Of a DNA stretch of 64,000 bases, positions 54,871-61,974 are shown piece after piece; positions within the stretch are counted from its first letter, which is position 1; each line of letters begins with the position of its first letter. Source of the DNA: Micromonospora chokoriensis (GTDB lineage: Bacteria; Actinomycetota; Actinomycetes; Mycobacteriales; Micromonosporaceae); contig NZ_LT607409.1 in assembly GCF_900091505.1 (NCBI RefSeq), forward strand, positions 6,448,001 through 6,512,000, in the 5' to 3' direction. A program made the translations under genes and the position numbers. The notes beneath the pieces are model-generated. The model searched no databases. It was not told where the DNA came from and saw nothing but the letters and a program-made list of their open reading frames with translations.

Positions 54871-55560
54871 ATGAAGTCTCACGACCTGGTCGACACGACC
54901 GAAATGTACCTGCGCACCATCCTCGAACTCGAAGAGGAGGGGGTGCCGCCGCTGCGTGCCCGCATCGCCGAGCGGCTACGGCAGAGCGGTCCCACAGTGA
55001 GTCAGACCGTCGCCCGGATGGAGCGCGACGGCCTGCTCACCGTCGAAGGTGACCGACACCTCACCCTCACCGCGCTGGGTCGCGGCACCGCCGTGTCCGT
55101 GATGCGCAAGCACCGCCTCGCCGAGCTGCTGCTGGTCAACGTCATCGGGATGCCCTACGAGGAGGCCCACGAGGAGGCCTGCCGCTGGGAGCACGTGATG
55201 AGCGACGCCGTGGAGAAGCGGGTCTACGACCTGCTCAACCGGCCGACCCGCTCCCCGTACGGCAACCCGATCCCGGGTCTGGAAGAGCTGGGCTCACCGG
55301 AGGCGGAAGCCACCGAGGTCGCCGAGAGTGAGCGCAACCTGGCCTTCCCGGGCCTCTCCGGGCCGGTCGTGGTCCGCCGGATCTGCGAGAGCGTGCAGAC
55401 CGACGGTGACGTGCTGCGTCAACTGCACGCCGCCGGTGTCGACCCGGGCGCCACGGTGACAGTGGCACAGGAGCGCGACGGAGTGTCCATCGACCGCTCC
55501 GGGGACCGGGTACGGCTGCCCCGCGAGGTCGCCTCGCGGGTCTTCGTCGCCGCCAACTGA
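54871..55560 (+). CDS. ideR: DtxR/IdeR-type iron-dependent transcriptional repressor
   Basis: The 229-residue regulator is very close to the diphtheria toxin repressor family. It has an N-terminal winged helix-turn-helix (RIAERLRQSGPTVSQTVARM), a dimerisation and metal domain and a C-terminal SH3-like domain. All usual metal ligands fall at the expected offsets: Met12, His81, Glu85, His100, Cys104, Glu107, His108 (EEACRWEHVM). With Fe(II) it should repress iron uptake and siderophore genes. Gene order after sigB agrees with IdeR in mycobacteria. GGAGGG lies about 12 nt before the ATG; TACCAT at 54840-54845 is a possible -10. Confidence 0.95.
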   Translation: MKSHDLVDTTEMYLRTILELEEEGVPPLRARIAERLRQSGPTVSQTVARMERDGLLTVEGDRHLTLTALGRGTAVSVMRKHRLAELLLVNVIGMPYEEAHEEACRWEHVMSDAVEKRVYDLLNRPTRSPYGNPIPGLEELGSPEAEATEVAESERNLAFPGLSGPVVVRRICESVQTDGDVLRQLHAAGVDPGATVTVAQERDGVSIDRSGDRVRLPREVASRVFVAAN

Positions 55561-55569
55561 CCCCGCAGG

Positions 55570-55595
55570 CACCCGGGCGTCACAACGCCCGGGTG
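55570..55595 (+). terminator. Terminator hairpin after ideR
   Basis: CACCCGGGCGT (55570-55580) pairs perfectly with ACGCCCGGGTG (55585-55595) around CACA. The right arm lies within the 3' end of the convergent lipoprotein gene. Confidence 0.7.
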
Positions 55596-56128
55596 TCCAC
55601 CTTCTTCGCCAGTGTGGTCAGGTCGCCGGTCAGCTTCTCCACCGCAGCGCGTTCGCTGCCCCGGGCCGAGGTCCAGCTCACCGTGGCCAGCCGCCCGTCG
55701 GCGGCCAGCCAGCCCACCTCAGCGACCGGTCCGCGACCGCTCGCGGCAGCGAGGGTACGCCGGTACGCCTGCTGGCCCAGCCCGGTGACCTTCGCCGCCT
55801 TGTCGGGCACCACCTCCGCGCCGAAGGTTGCCTTGTCGACAGTGGTCTTGGACACACTCAACGTCAGATCCGGCAGGGCCGCGCCCGCCGACCGGACCAC
55901 ACAGGTGTGCGTGTCGCCCTGTTCGCTGGCCGCGGCCACGTCGAAGCGCACCGTGAACAACTGTTCGATCACCGCGAAGTCCAGCAGTCGGCAGGCCCCA
56001 CCCGAGGAGGCGGCCGCCACATCGACAGCGATCGGCACCGGCGGCGGCACCGCCACCGGCTCGGCCTCGGCGGCGCACCCGCTCACCAGCAGCCCCGCCA
56101 TCCCGGCGACCACGATCAGCCCGCGCAC
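55580..56128 (-). CDS. Putative lipoprotein (182 aa)
   Basis: The N-terminus MRGLIVVAGMAGLLVSGCAA has a good lipobox (LVSGC) with Cys18 as the lipidated residue. A Pro/Val linker and a beta-rich extracellular domain follow; Cys residues in GGACRLLDF and THTCVVRS may form a disulfide. Family not recognised; it has the general look of actinobacterial sensor-like or binding lipoproteins. GAGGGTGGAAC precedes the GTG. It is convergent with ideR. Confidence 0.82.
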   Translation of the reverse strand: MRGLIVVAGMAGLLVSGCAAEAEPVAVPPPVPIAVDVAAASSGGACRLLDFAVIEQLFTVRFDVAAASEQGDTHTCVVRSAGAALPDLTLSVSKTTVDKATFGAEVVPDKAAKVTGLGQQAYRRTLAAASGRGPVAEVGWLAADGRLATVSWTSARGSERAAVEKLTGDLTTLAKKVDTRAL

Positions 56129-56227
56129 GTTCCACCCTCTCGCCGACCGACGGCGGAAGGCGCCCCGCCGGATGTCCGTCGGAAACCGTACGGGGTGTCC
56201 GGGTCGGGCGGAAGTCCTCGTTCGCGC

Positions 56228-56482
56228 CTATCCGGACGGTGGATCGTCCACGTACGGGCAGTGTCGGCAACCCCGCCCGCAGCACGTGCCCCGACGGGCC
56301 AGGAAGCCGGCGCTGAGCACGAACAACCCGCTCGCCGGGTCGAGGTAACCGGCCTCGCCGGCGGCGAGCGCGGCGTCGTGCGCGGCGAGGATCCGGGCCC
56401 GGTCGGGATGCACGGGCGACAGCCGGGACGGGTGCGGCTCGGTGAGCGGCCGACCGGCCAGGGGTTTCCGCTCTCCGGTCAC
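56228..56482 (-). CDS. DUF5522 domain-containing protein
   Basis: The 84-residue protein ends with the Cys-rich motif RGTCCGRGCRHCPY, which defines the small DUF5522 family and probably binds a metal or iron-sulfur cluster. The middle shows HPDRARILAAHDAALAAGEA and GYLDPASGLFVLSA. Function unknown. TAGACT is 6 nt before the GTG start, with no ribosome-binding site: leaderless. Confidence 0.87.
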   Translation of the reverse strand: MTGERKPLAGRPLTEPHPSRLSPVHPDRARILAAHDAALAAGEAGYLDPASGLFVLSAGFLARRGTCCGRGCRHCPYVDDPPSG

Positions 56483-56550
56483 CGGAGCAGTCTAGGGACA
56501 AGGCCCGCAACGGTGACGGGCCAGTGCCGAGACGTGCCTGGACGAGCCGC

Positions 56551-57486
56551 TCAGCCGAACCAGGTCATCGCCTGGCCGTGGCCCCTGGTCCAGGCCAGCG
56601 GGCGGCCGTCCAGGGCGAGGACGTTGTGCAGCGCGTCGCTCGGCGGGTCGGGCAACCCGTCGTACCGCAGCACCTCCGGCGCCTCGTTCGCGATCCAGTG
56701 ACCGGGCAGCTCGCCGACCAGCCGGACGAACGCGTCCCGGCGTGGTGGCGGCACCTGGTACAGCACTGACGTGTGGAAGACCACGAGCGTCGCGTCAGCC
56801 GGCGCGCGGGCCGCCAGCGCCGGCAGGTCGTCCACCAGATCACCACGGACCAGCAGCGGCGGATCGGCCGCAGCGACCGCCGCCGCCGCGCGCAGCCGGG
56901 CCCGCCGGTGCGCGTGCTCCGGCCAGATCAACGCATCGAGCCACGACACGTCGTCGGGGTCGGTCACGTCGAGCGGGTTCAGGTCGAGGCCGGCCCGCCA
57001 CACCACCCGGGGTACGTCTGCCGGCGGCACCAACCCGCTGGCCGCGCACTCCAGGACCGGCTTACCGGCACCGACCTGGTGCTCCCCGTAGCGGTACGCG
57101 TACCGGTCGGGGTAGAGGCCGAGCCCGGCGGACGCGCCGACCTCCAGCAGGGCGAGGGGCTGTGGCAGCGCGGCGAGCACCGGTAGCAGCACCGCACACC
57201 GGCCGGTCTCGTTCGTCTGGGTGGCCCGGGTGAGCAGCTCCGCCTTGACGGCGGGCCAGTGCGTCAACACGTAGTCGTGGAACGCGGCCGGGTCGCCGAC
57301 CGGGCCGCCGAGCCAGCGGACGACGCCGAACAACAGGTTCGGCTGCCGCTTGGCCGGCGGGACCTCGTCGAGCAGGGTGAGCAGGTCGCTGTCGTGGGCA
57401 ACGGCCTGCGCCAGTCGTTCGTACGCCGGTGACGTGCCGCGCGCCTCCCGGACGGCGAAGTCGACGTACTGCTCGATGGTCGTCAC
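56551..57486 (-). CDS. DUF2332 domain-containing protein
   Basis: The 311-residue protein has a SAM-methyltransferase-like layout. It includes SPAYERLAQAVAHDSDLLTL, LLEVGASAGLGLYPDRYAYR, GLDLNPLDVTDPDDVSWLDA and TLVVFHTSVLYQVPPPRRDA, all typical of DUF2332. The LLEVGASAGLGL motif resembles a SAM-binding loop, but no methylated substrate is known for the family. The GTG start has CATCAT 6 nt upstream (leaderless). Length normal. Confidence 0.88.
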   Translation of the reverse strand: MTTIEQYVDFAVREARGTSPAYERLAQAVAHDSDLLTLLDEVPPAKRQPNLLFGVVRWLGGPVGDPAAFHDYVLTHWPAVKAELLTRATQTNETGRCAVLLPVLAALPQPLALLEVGASAGLGLYPDRYAYRYGEHQVGAGKPVLECAASGLVPPADVPRVVWRAGLDLNPLDVTDPDDVSWLDALIWPEHAHRRARLRAAAAVAAADPPLLVRGDLVDDLPALAARAPADATLVVFHTSVLYQVPPPRRDAFVRLVGELPGHWIANEAPEVLRYDGLPDPPSDALHNVLALDGRPLAWTRGHGQAMTWFG

Positions 57487-57543
57487 GGCCTCATGATGGC
57501 AGCTCCCGACCGGCTGAGCCTGCCGCCCGATCCGCCTCGCTGG

Positions 57544-58701
57544 TCAGCGGTTCTGCCGTTCGATGCCGCGCCGGACGAGCCCACGGACGCCGGGGAGGGT
57601 GACCGCTCGGATCGAGAGGTCGTTCATCCAGACGTGGAAGCGGCTCGGTGGCGCGTACTGGTGCATGCCACGGCGGGCGAGCGCCTGCCGCTTGACCACC
57701 TCCGGGCGTAGGCCGGTCTCCCAGTCCGCCAGAGCGGACGGGACATCGTCGCCGTGCCGTCGCAGGGCGGCGCCGAGCTGGTCGGCACCGGCCAGCGCCA
57801 ACGCGGCGCCGTGTCCGGCGAAGAGGGTGACGCACCAGGCCGCGTCGCCGAGCAGCACCGTGCGACCCGTGCTCCACCGTGCACTGTCGACCTGGCTGAC
57901 CCGGTCGAAGTACGCGCCGCCCGGATTCGTCTGAAGGTGGCGAATCGCGTCGGGTACTCCCCCGGCCAGGTCTCCGAACGTCGCGTGGATGGCGTCCACC
58001 GGTCCGCGTGCCAGCTCCCGGGCCGGATCCGCGCATCGGTAGGTGAAGAAGGCCGATGATCGGCCGGGCCCGAGGTTGACGATGGCCGCGGTGCGACCCG
58101 GGCCGATGAAGGTCGTCGCCGACGACTCGGGCACATCCCTCACCGGATGCGCCAGCGGGAACGCCGCCACCACGTACGGCAGATCGACCCGGTGGTCGGG
58201 GCCGACGGTCGCCGTCCGGGTCGCGGAGTGGACGCCGTCGGCGCCGACGAGCAGGTCGGCGTCCTGGGTGGTGCCGTCGCTGAGGGTGAGCCGCACCCGG
58301 TCGTCGGTGGAGTCGATCGTGGACACGGTGGTGCCGAAGCGGATCTCGACCTGGTCGCGTACCGCTTCGTAGAGGGCGGTTTCGAGGTCACCGCGGAAAA
58401 CCGTCATGGTCCGTGGACCCAGCGCGGCCTCGGCGACGGCGGCGGGGACCGTGAGTTTGGGTCGGCCGTCCGCTCTCACCAGCACCGTGGTGAACGGACC
58501 CAACGCGCGCTCGGACAGAGCCGCAACCAGCCCGAGCCGCTCGGCCGCGTCATAGCCGGTCCCGAGCAGGTTGACCAGGTACCCACTGCTGCGCCGGGTC
58601 GCCGACTGCTCGACGACGAGGGGATGCCACCCGTCCTGAGCCAGCCGTAGGGCCGTGGCGAGGCCGGCTATACCGGCACCGACGATCACCGCTCGTTTCA
58701 T
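57544..58701 (-). CDS. FAD-dependent monooxygenase (PHBH/Tet(X)-like)
   Basis: The 385-residue flavoprotein has an N-terminal FAD-binding GxGxxG motif (KRAVIVGAGIAGLATALRLA), the middle DG motif (LLVGADGVHSATRTA) and the second FAD motif GRTVLLGDAAWCVTLFAGHG. These are the three landmarks of the group A flavin monooxygenases that hydroxylate aromatics, polyketides or tetracyclines. GGGAG is 5 nt before the ATG at 58701; the longer frame to 58737 runs into the operator and is rejected. It is divergent from a TetR gene, with two operator palindromes between, so it is probably induced by the TetR ligand. Substrate unknown. Confidence 0.9.
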   Translation of the reverse strand: MKRAVIVGAGIAGLATALRLAQDGWHPLVVEQSATRRSSGYLVNLLGTGYDAAERLGLVAALSERALGPFTTVLVRADGRPKLTVPAAVAEAALGPRTMTVFRGDLETALYEAVRDQVEIRFGTTVSTIDSTDDRVRLTLSDGTTQDADLLVGADGVHSATRTATVGPDHRVDLPYVVAAFPLAHPVRDVPESSATTFIGPGRTAAIVNLGPGRSSAFFTYRCADPARELARGPVDAIHATFGDLAGGVPDAIRHLQTNPGGAYFDRVSQVDSARWSTGRTVLLGDAAWCVTLFAGHGAALALAGADQLGAALRRHGDDVPSALADWETGLRPEVVKRQALARRGMHQYAPPSRFHVWMNDLSIRAVTLPGVRGLVRRGIERQNR

Positions 58702-58722
58702 CAGTACTCCCAGGAACCAGAA

Positions 58723-58757
58723 TGAGCATATGCTCAAACATTATGAGCATATGCTCA
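58723..58757. promoter_or_regulatory. Twin TetR operator palindromes
   Basis: Two perfect 14-bp palindromes, TGAGCATATGCTCA at 58723-58736 and again at 58744-58757, are 21 bp centre to centre, so they lie on the same DNA face. They occupy the divergent promoter region between the flavin monooxygenase and the tetR gene. The -10 of tetR (TAGACT 58775-58780) lies 17 nt downstream of the second. Confidence 0.88.
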
Positions 58758-58786
58758 TCCCCGCACAACCCGCCTAGACTTACGGC

Positions 58787-59383
58787 ATGCCACGCGGAGT
58801 TCCCATCGCCGACCCACGGCAGCACCTCTTCGCCGCCGCCGAGCGCCTGATCGCCACCGCCGGCCCGGGCCACCTCACCAGCCGGGCCGTGACCGGCGAG
58901 GCCGGCGTCGCCACCGGCCTGCTCTTCGCCCACTTCGCGAACGTCGACGACTTCCTGGTGGGTTACGCCGTCGACCGGTGCTTCCAGATCGCCGGCACCG
59001 CGGCTGGCCTGTCCGGCCGCGCCGGCACCGGCACCGTCGCCGGGAACCTCAGCGAGACGATGCTCGCGACCCCGCTGATCACCCTGCGGGGCGTCACCCG
59101 GCTGATGGCCTGCCGCCCGGCGTTGGCCACTGAGGTCGAGGCGGTGTTGGGCACCGGCAGCGCCGCACTGCAGAGCCTCGAACGCGCAGCCGCCGACTAC
59201 CTGGACGCTGAGCGACGGCTCGGACGGCTACCTGCGGGCATCGACACCGAGTCGCTGGCACTGGCCGTGGTGGGCGTGCTGCACCGGGTCGCCCTCATCG
59301 ACGGAACCGATGCGGAGGCGAACGCACGGATCGAGCACACCGTCACCGCCCTGGCCGAGGGTTTCCCGGCCGTCACCTCCTGA
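58787..59383 (+). CDS. TetR-family transcriptional regulator
   Basis: The 198-residue repressor has an N-terminal helix-turn-helix (DPRQHLFAAAERLIATAGPG, LTSRAVTGEAGVATGLLFAH) with the usual F-HF-type ending, and an all-helical ligand domain. TAGACT lies 6 nt before the ATG, so the transcript is leaderless. It is divergent from a flavin monooxygenase across 85 nt that contain two identical operator palindromes, which it most likely binds to repress both genes. Effector unknown. Confidence 0.92.
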   Translation: MPRGVPIADPRQHLFAAAERLIATAGPGHLTSRAVTGEAGVATGLLFAHFANVDDFLVGYAVDRCFQIAGTAAGLSGRAGTGTVAGNLSETMLATPLITLRGVTRLMACRPALATEVEAVLGTGSAALQSLERAAADYLDAERRLGRLPAGIDTESLALAVVGVLHRVALIDGTDAEANARIEHTVTALAEGFPAVTS

Positions 59384-59488
59384 GCCCGCCCCGTGCCGTG
59401 CACCGGCTCACCCGCCTCGTAGAGTTCTGCGACGGCCGGACCGTCGAGCAGCAGCTCAGCCGGCCTGAGCTACGGGGAGGAACGTGTC

Positions 59489-60601
59489 GTGCGGGGTGAC
59501 AGTGTCCGGGTACTCATCGTCGGCGGGGGCATCGCCGGGCTGGCGACTGTCGCCGCGTTGCGCGAGTGGGGCGCGACTGTCGACGTGGTCGAGCGGGCGC
59601 CCGGGCCGACCGATTCCGGCACGGGCATCTACCTCACCGGCAACGCGACCCGCGTGCTCGACGTCCTCGGTCTGCGGGAGCCGGTCACCGACGTCGCCGT
59701 GGAGATCACCCGGCAGCGCAGCGCGAACCAGCGCGGACGCCGCCTCTTCGACATCGACGTGACAGCGCTGTGGCAGGGCGTCGGCCCGTGCGTGTCGCTG
59801 CCCCGGGCACAGCTGCACCGGGCCCTGTTGGCCGGCGTCGGAGACGCCCCGATCCGCTGGGGACACCACCCGATCGCCCTCTCCCGCGAGGGCGACCGGG
59901 TCGCGGTCGAGTTCGACGACGGAAGCACCGAACGGTACGACCTGGTCATCGGTGCGGACGGGGTCAACTCGGCGGTGCGTCGGCTCGCCTTCGACGGTCA
60001 GGCGGCCCGCAACCTGGGCCAGTACGCGTACCGCTGGGTCGCTCCCCGGATCGACGACGAGCCGTTCTGGTCGGTGCAGTTGGGGCGCGGGAGGCAGTTC
60101 CTGACGATCCCGATCAGCGCCGAGCAGACGTACTGCTACTACAACGACGGCCCGGTGGCCGACCGGCCGGGCTGGCGCGACGACGTGGCCGCGTCGTTCA
60201 CCGAGCCGGTGGCCATCATGCTCAAGGCCCTCGACCACGACGACAGCACCCTGCACGCCGGGCCGAACCAGGAGGTCGTGCTCGACTCCTGGTCCCGGGG
60301 GCCGGTGCTGCTGATCGGCGACGCCGCCCACGCCACCTCACCGAACATGGCGCAGGGCGCGGCCATGGCCCTGGAGGACGCGGTAGTGCTCGCGTCGTCG
60401 CTGACCGCCGCCGACTCCGTCGCCGAGGCGCTGCGCGGTTACGAGGCGCGGCGACGCCCGCGTACCGACTGGGTGCTCAGCCAGACGCACCGCCGGGACA
60501 AGGCCACCGGGCTCCCGCCCGCGTTGCGCGATCTGGTGATGCGCCGCCTCGGCGAGCACATGTTCCGCTCGAACTACGGGCCGCTGTTCGCCCAGCCCTG
60601 A
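59489..60601 (+). CDS. FAD-dependent monooxygenase (PHBH-like)
   Basis: The 370-residue flavoprotein has a GxGxxG opening (VRVLIVGGGIAGLATVAALR), the DG motif DLVIGADGVNSAVRRLAF and the GD motif VLLIGDAAHATSPNMAQGAA. It is a second group A flavin monooxygenase, different in sequence from the one at 57544 and closer to the salicylate hydroxylase/zeaxanthin-epoxidase-like group. GGGGAGG with 8 nt spacing favours the GTG at 59489 over that at 59484. It is 105 nt downstream of tetR in the same direction. Substrate not identifiable. Confidence 0.9.
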   Translation: MRGDSVRVLIVGGGIAGLATVAALREWGATVDVVERAPGPTDSGTGIYLTGNATRVLDVLGLREPVTDVAVEITRQRSANQRGRRLFDIDVTALWQGVGPCVSLPRAQLHRALLAGVGDAPIRWGHHPIALSREGDRVAVEFDDGSTERYDLVIGADGVNSAVRRLAFDGQAARNLGQYAYRWVAPRIDDEPFWSVQLGRGRQFLTIPISAEQTYCYYNDGPVADRPGWRDDVAASFTEPVAIMLKALDHDDSTLHAGPNQEVVLDSWSRGPVLLIGDAAHATSPNMAQGAAMALEDAVVLASSLTAADSVAEALRGYEARRRPRTDWVLSQTHRRDKATGLPPALRDLVMRRLGEHMFRSNYGPLFAQP

Positions 60602-60618
60602 CCGGGTTGCCTTACGTC

Positions 60619-60696
60619 ATGATCGACACGAGGTCGGCGACATGGGGGTATCCGAGCTGCCGGATGGCCCCACGTCGCCGACCCGGCGTCGACCAT
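60619..60696. repeat. Imperfect dispersed hairpin element (ATGATCGAC outer arm)
   Basis: Left arm 60619-60646 (ATGATCGAC, then GGTCGGCGACATGGGG) pairs imperfectly with right arm 60668-60696 (CCCCACGTCGCCGACCC, then GGCGTCGACCAT), with most positions complementary. The outer ATGATCGAC resembles the outer part of the elements at 2071 and 22639. It lies after the monooxygenase stop. Confidence 0.7.
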
Positions 60697-60727
60697 GGAG
60701 TCCGGCACCGGCCCGTAGGGTGAGGTC

Positions 60728-61039
60728 ATGATCACGTGCGTCGTGCACTACACGATCGACCCCGCGCAGATCGCGGCGTTCGAAGACTTCGCGAGAGCAT
60801 GGATGCGGCTCGTGGCCAGGCACGGCGGAGTGCACCATGGCTACTTCCTGCCCGCCGAGGGTGCCAGCGACAAGGCCGAGGCGCTGTTCAGCTTCGAGAG
60901 CCTGGCAGCCTACGAGCGTTACCGCGCACGGTTCGGCACCGACCCGGAGTTCGTCGCGGCGGACCGCATCCGCGACGACTCGGGTTGCGTCGTGCGGTAC
61001 GAGCGGACGTTCATGCGCCCGCTCCTGCCGACCGACTGA
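60728..61039 (+). CDS. NIPSNAP family protein
   Basis: The 103-residue ferredoxin-like (dimeric alpha-beta barrel) protein contains ITCVVHYTIDPAQIAAFEDF, HGGVHHGYFLPAEGASDKAE and LAAYERYRARFGTDPEF, characteristic of bacterial NIPSNAP. Function of such stand-alone proteins is unknown. TAGGGT lies 6 nt before the ATG, giving a leaderless transcript. It follows the second flavin monooxygenase, which may or may not be related functionally. Confidence 0.9.
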   Translation: MITCVVHYTIDPAQIAAFEDFARAWMRLVARHGGVHHGYFLPAEGASDKAEALFSFESLAAYERYRARFGTDPEFVAADRIRDDSGCVVRYERTFMRPLLPTD

Positions 61040-61098
61040 GCCCTCCTGGCGTCATGTCGTGCCTGCTCGCCTCATCGGGAGCCCCAATCTCGAAAGAG

Positions 61099-61140
61099 CG
61101 ATATACCTCAGGGTCATAAATATGACTCTGAGGTATATCG
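61099..61140. repeat. Orphan AT-rich inverted repeat, operator-like
   Basis: The 19-bp arms CGATATACCTCAGGGTCAT (61099-61117) and ATGACTCTGAGGTATATCG (61122-61140) match at 18 of 19 positions around AAAT. It is strikingly AT-rich for this genome and is not followed by a gene within 150 nt on either strand. It resembles regulator operators (PadR-like is one guess), or it may be a terminator for the NIPSNAP gene. Confidence 0.75.
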
Positions 61141-61308
61141 ACTAACAGCAGCAGGCCCTCCAGCACGGGTTTGCCCGGCACTGGCGACGGCGCTGCTGGC
61201 CCAAATCGGCAGCCTCCCTGGTGATGCGGGAGCGTCGAATCACCGAGGACTGGCGGCACGGGGATGGTTACGTGCTGGGAGTCCCATCGCCCTCGATCAG
61301 ATCGCGGT

Positions 61309-61592
61309 TCATCGACGCGGCTTATTGCGCCGGGAGATCTCCTCCAGGTGCTGAAGCTGGTGCTGCCGGACCATCTCGTCCCAGACCTCCTGGTCACAGT
61401 CTGGATCCGGCGGGATCCACTTGTGCGAGTTGTCGCTGTAGTGGAACCGCTCGTCGCCCCGCCGGATCAGGCTCCCCGGACCCAGCCCAGGAAGCGTCGG
61501 TGCAGCAGCCCGGCGGGCACCCAGGTCAGGTCCTCGACAACCGCCCACCGCGCCCAACCGAGGGCGACGACGAACGCTGATCCGGCGGGCAG
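61309..61592 (-). pseudogene. Degraded coding debris: two short overlapping frames
   Basis: On the minus strand, 61467-61592 reads LPAGSAFVVALGWARWAVVE then DLTWVPAGLLHRRFLGWVRG and ends at a TGA; no start codon precedes it after a TAG. A second frame ending at 61309 reads RRGDERFHYSDNSHKWIPPD, PDCDQEVWDEMVRQHQLQHL and ends NKPRR. Both have the composition of real protein but lack good starts. They may be remnants of one gene broken by a frameshift, or of two overlapping genes. I do not recognise the family. The region from 61040 to 61974 holds no intact gene that I can support. Confidence 0.35.
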
Positions 61593-61756
61593 CTACCCAA
61601 ACGCGTACCGAACTGATTCCGCCAATGCCCAGACCTGCGCTTCGGTGTGTTACTGGCCCCGGCGCAGCCCATATCAGCCCATGACCGACTCGGGTTTCAT
61701 GAAGTCGGGGTGTCCGGGCGAGCTTGATAGGCCGGTTTCAGGTAACCCGAGTCGAT

Positions 61757-61886
61757 CATGCGGCGGGCCGGCACGCGACGGGCCGGCGGGCCGGCATGCG
61801 ACGGGCCGGCGGGCCGGCATGCGGCGGGCCGGCGGGCCGGCACGCGACGGGCCGGCGGGCCGGCACGCGACGGGCCGGCGGGCCGG
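61757..61886. repeat. 23-bp GC-rich minisatellite
   Basis: Five full copies and one partial copy (15 nt, 61757-61771) of a 23-bp unit are present. The unit ends GGGCCGGCGGGCCGG and starts CATGCGAC, CATGCGGC or CACGCGAC. Full copies begin at 61772, 61795, 61818, 61841 and 61864. There are no spacers, so it is not a CRISPR array. The unit number is not a multiple of three, so it is unlikely to be coding. Confidence 0.9.
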
Positions 61887-61922
61887 CAGGTCCCATCGGC
61901 CCTGCCACGAGCGGGAACGCCG

Positions 61923-61953
61923 CGAGCGCGGCAGGGGATCCCTGCCGCGCTCG
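61923..61953 (-). terminator. Hairpin terminator after nrdJ
   Basis: A perfect 14-bp stem, CGAGCGCGGCAGGG (61923-61936) with CCCTGCCGCGCTCG (61940-61953), has a 3-nt loop, 22 nt beyond the nrdJ stop. No U-tract; a very stable stem. Confidence 0.75.
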
Positions 61954-61974
61954 CTCGTCGTGCGGTGATACGCG

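Noticed and set aside
61757..61886. Possible CRISPR array
   Set aside because: The units are contiguous with no spacers and no cas genes lie nearby.
61264..61968. Plus-strand 234-codon frame crossing the minisatellite
   Set aside because: A large part is translation of the repeat units and it has no motif or ribosome-binding site.
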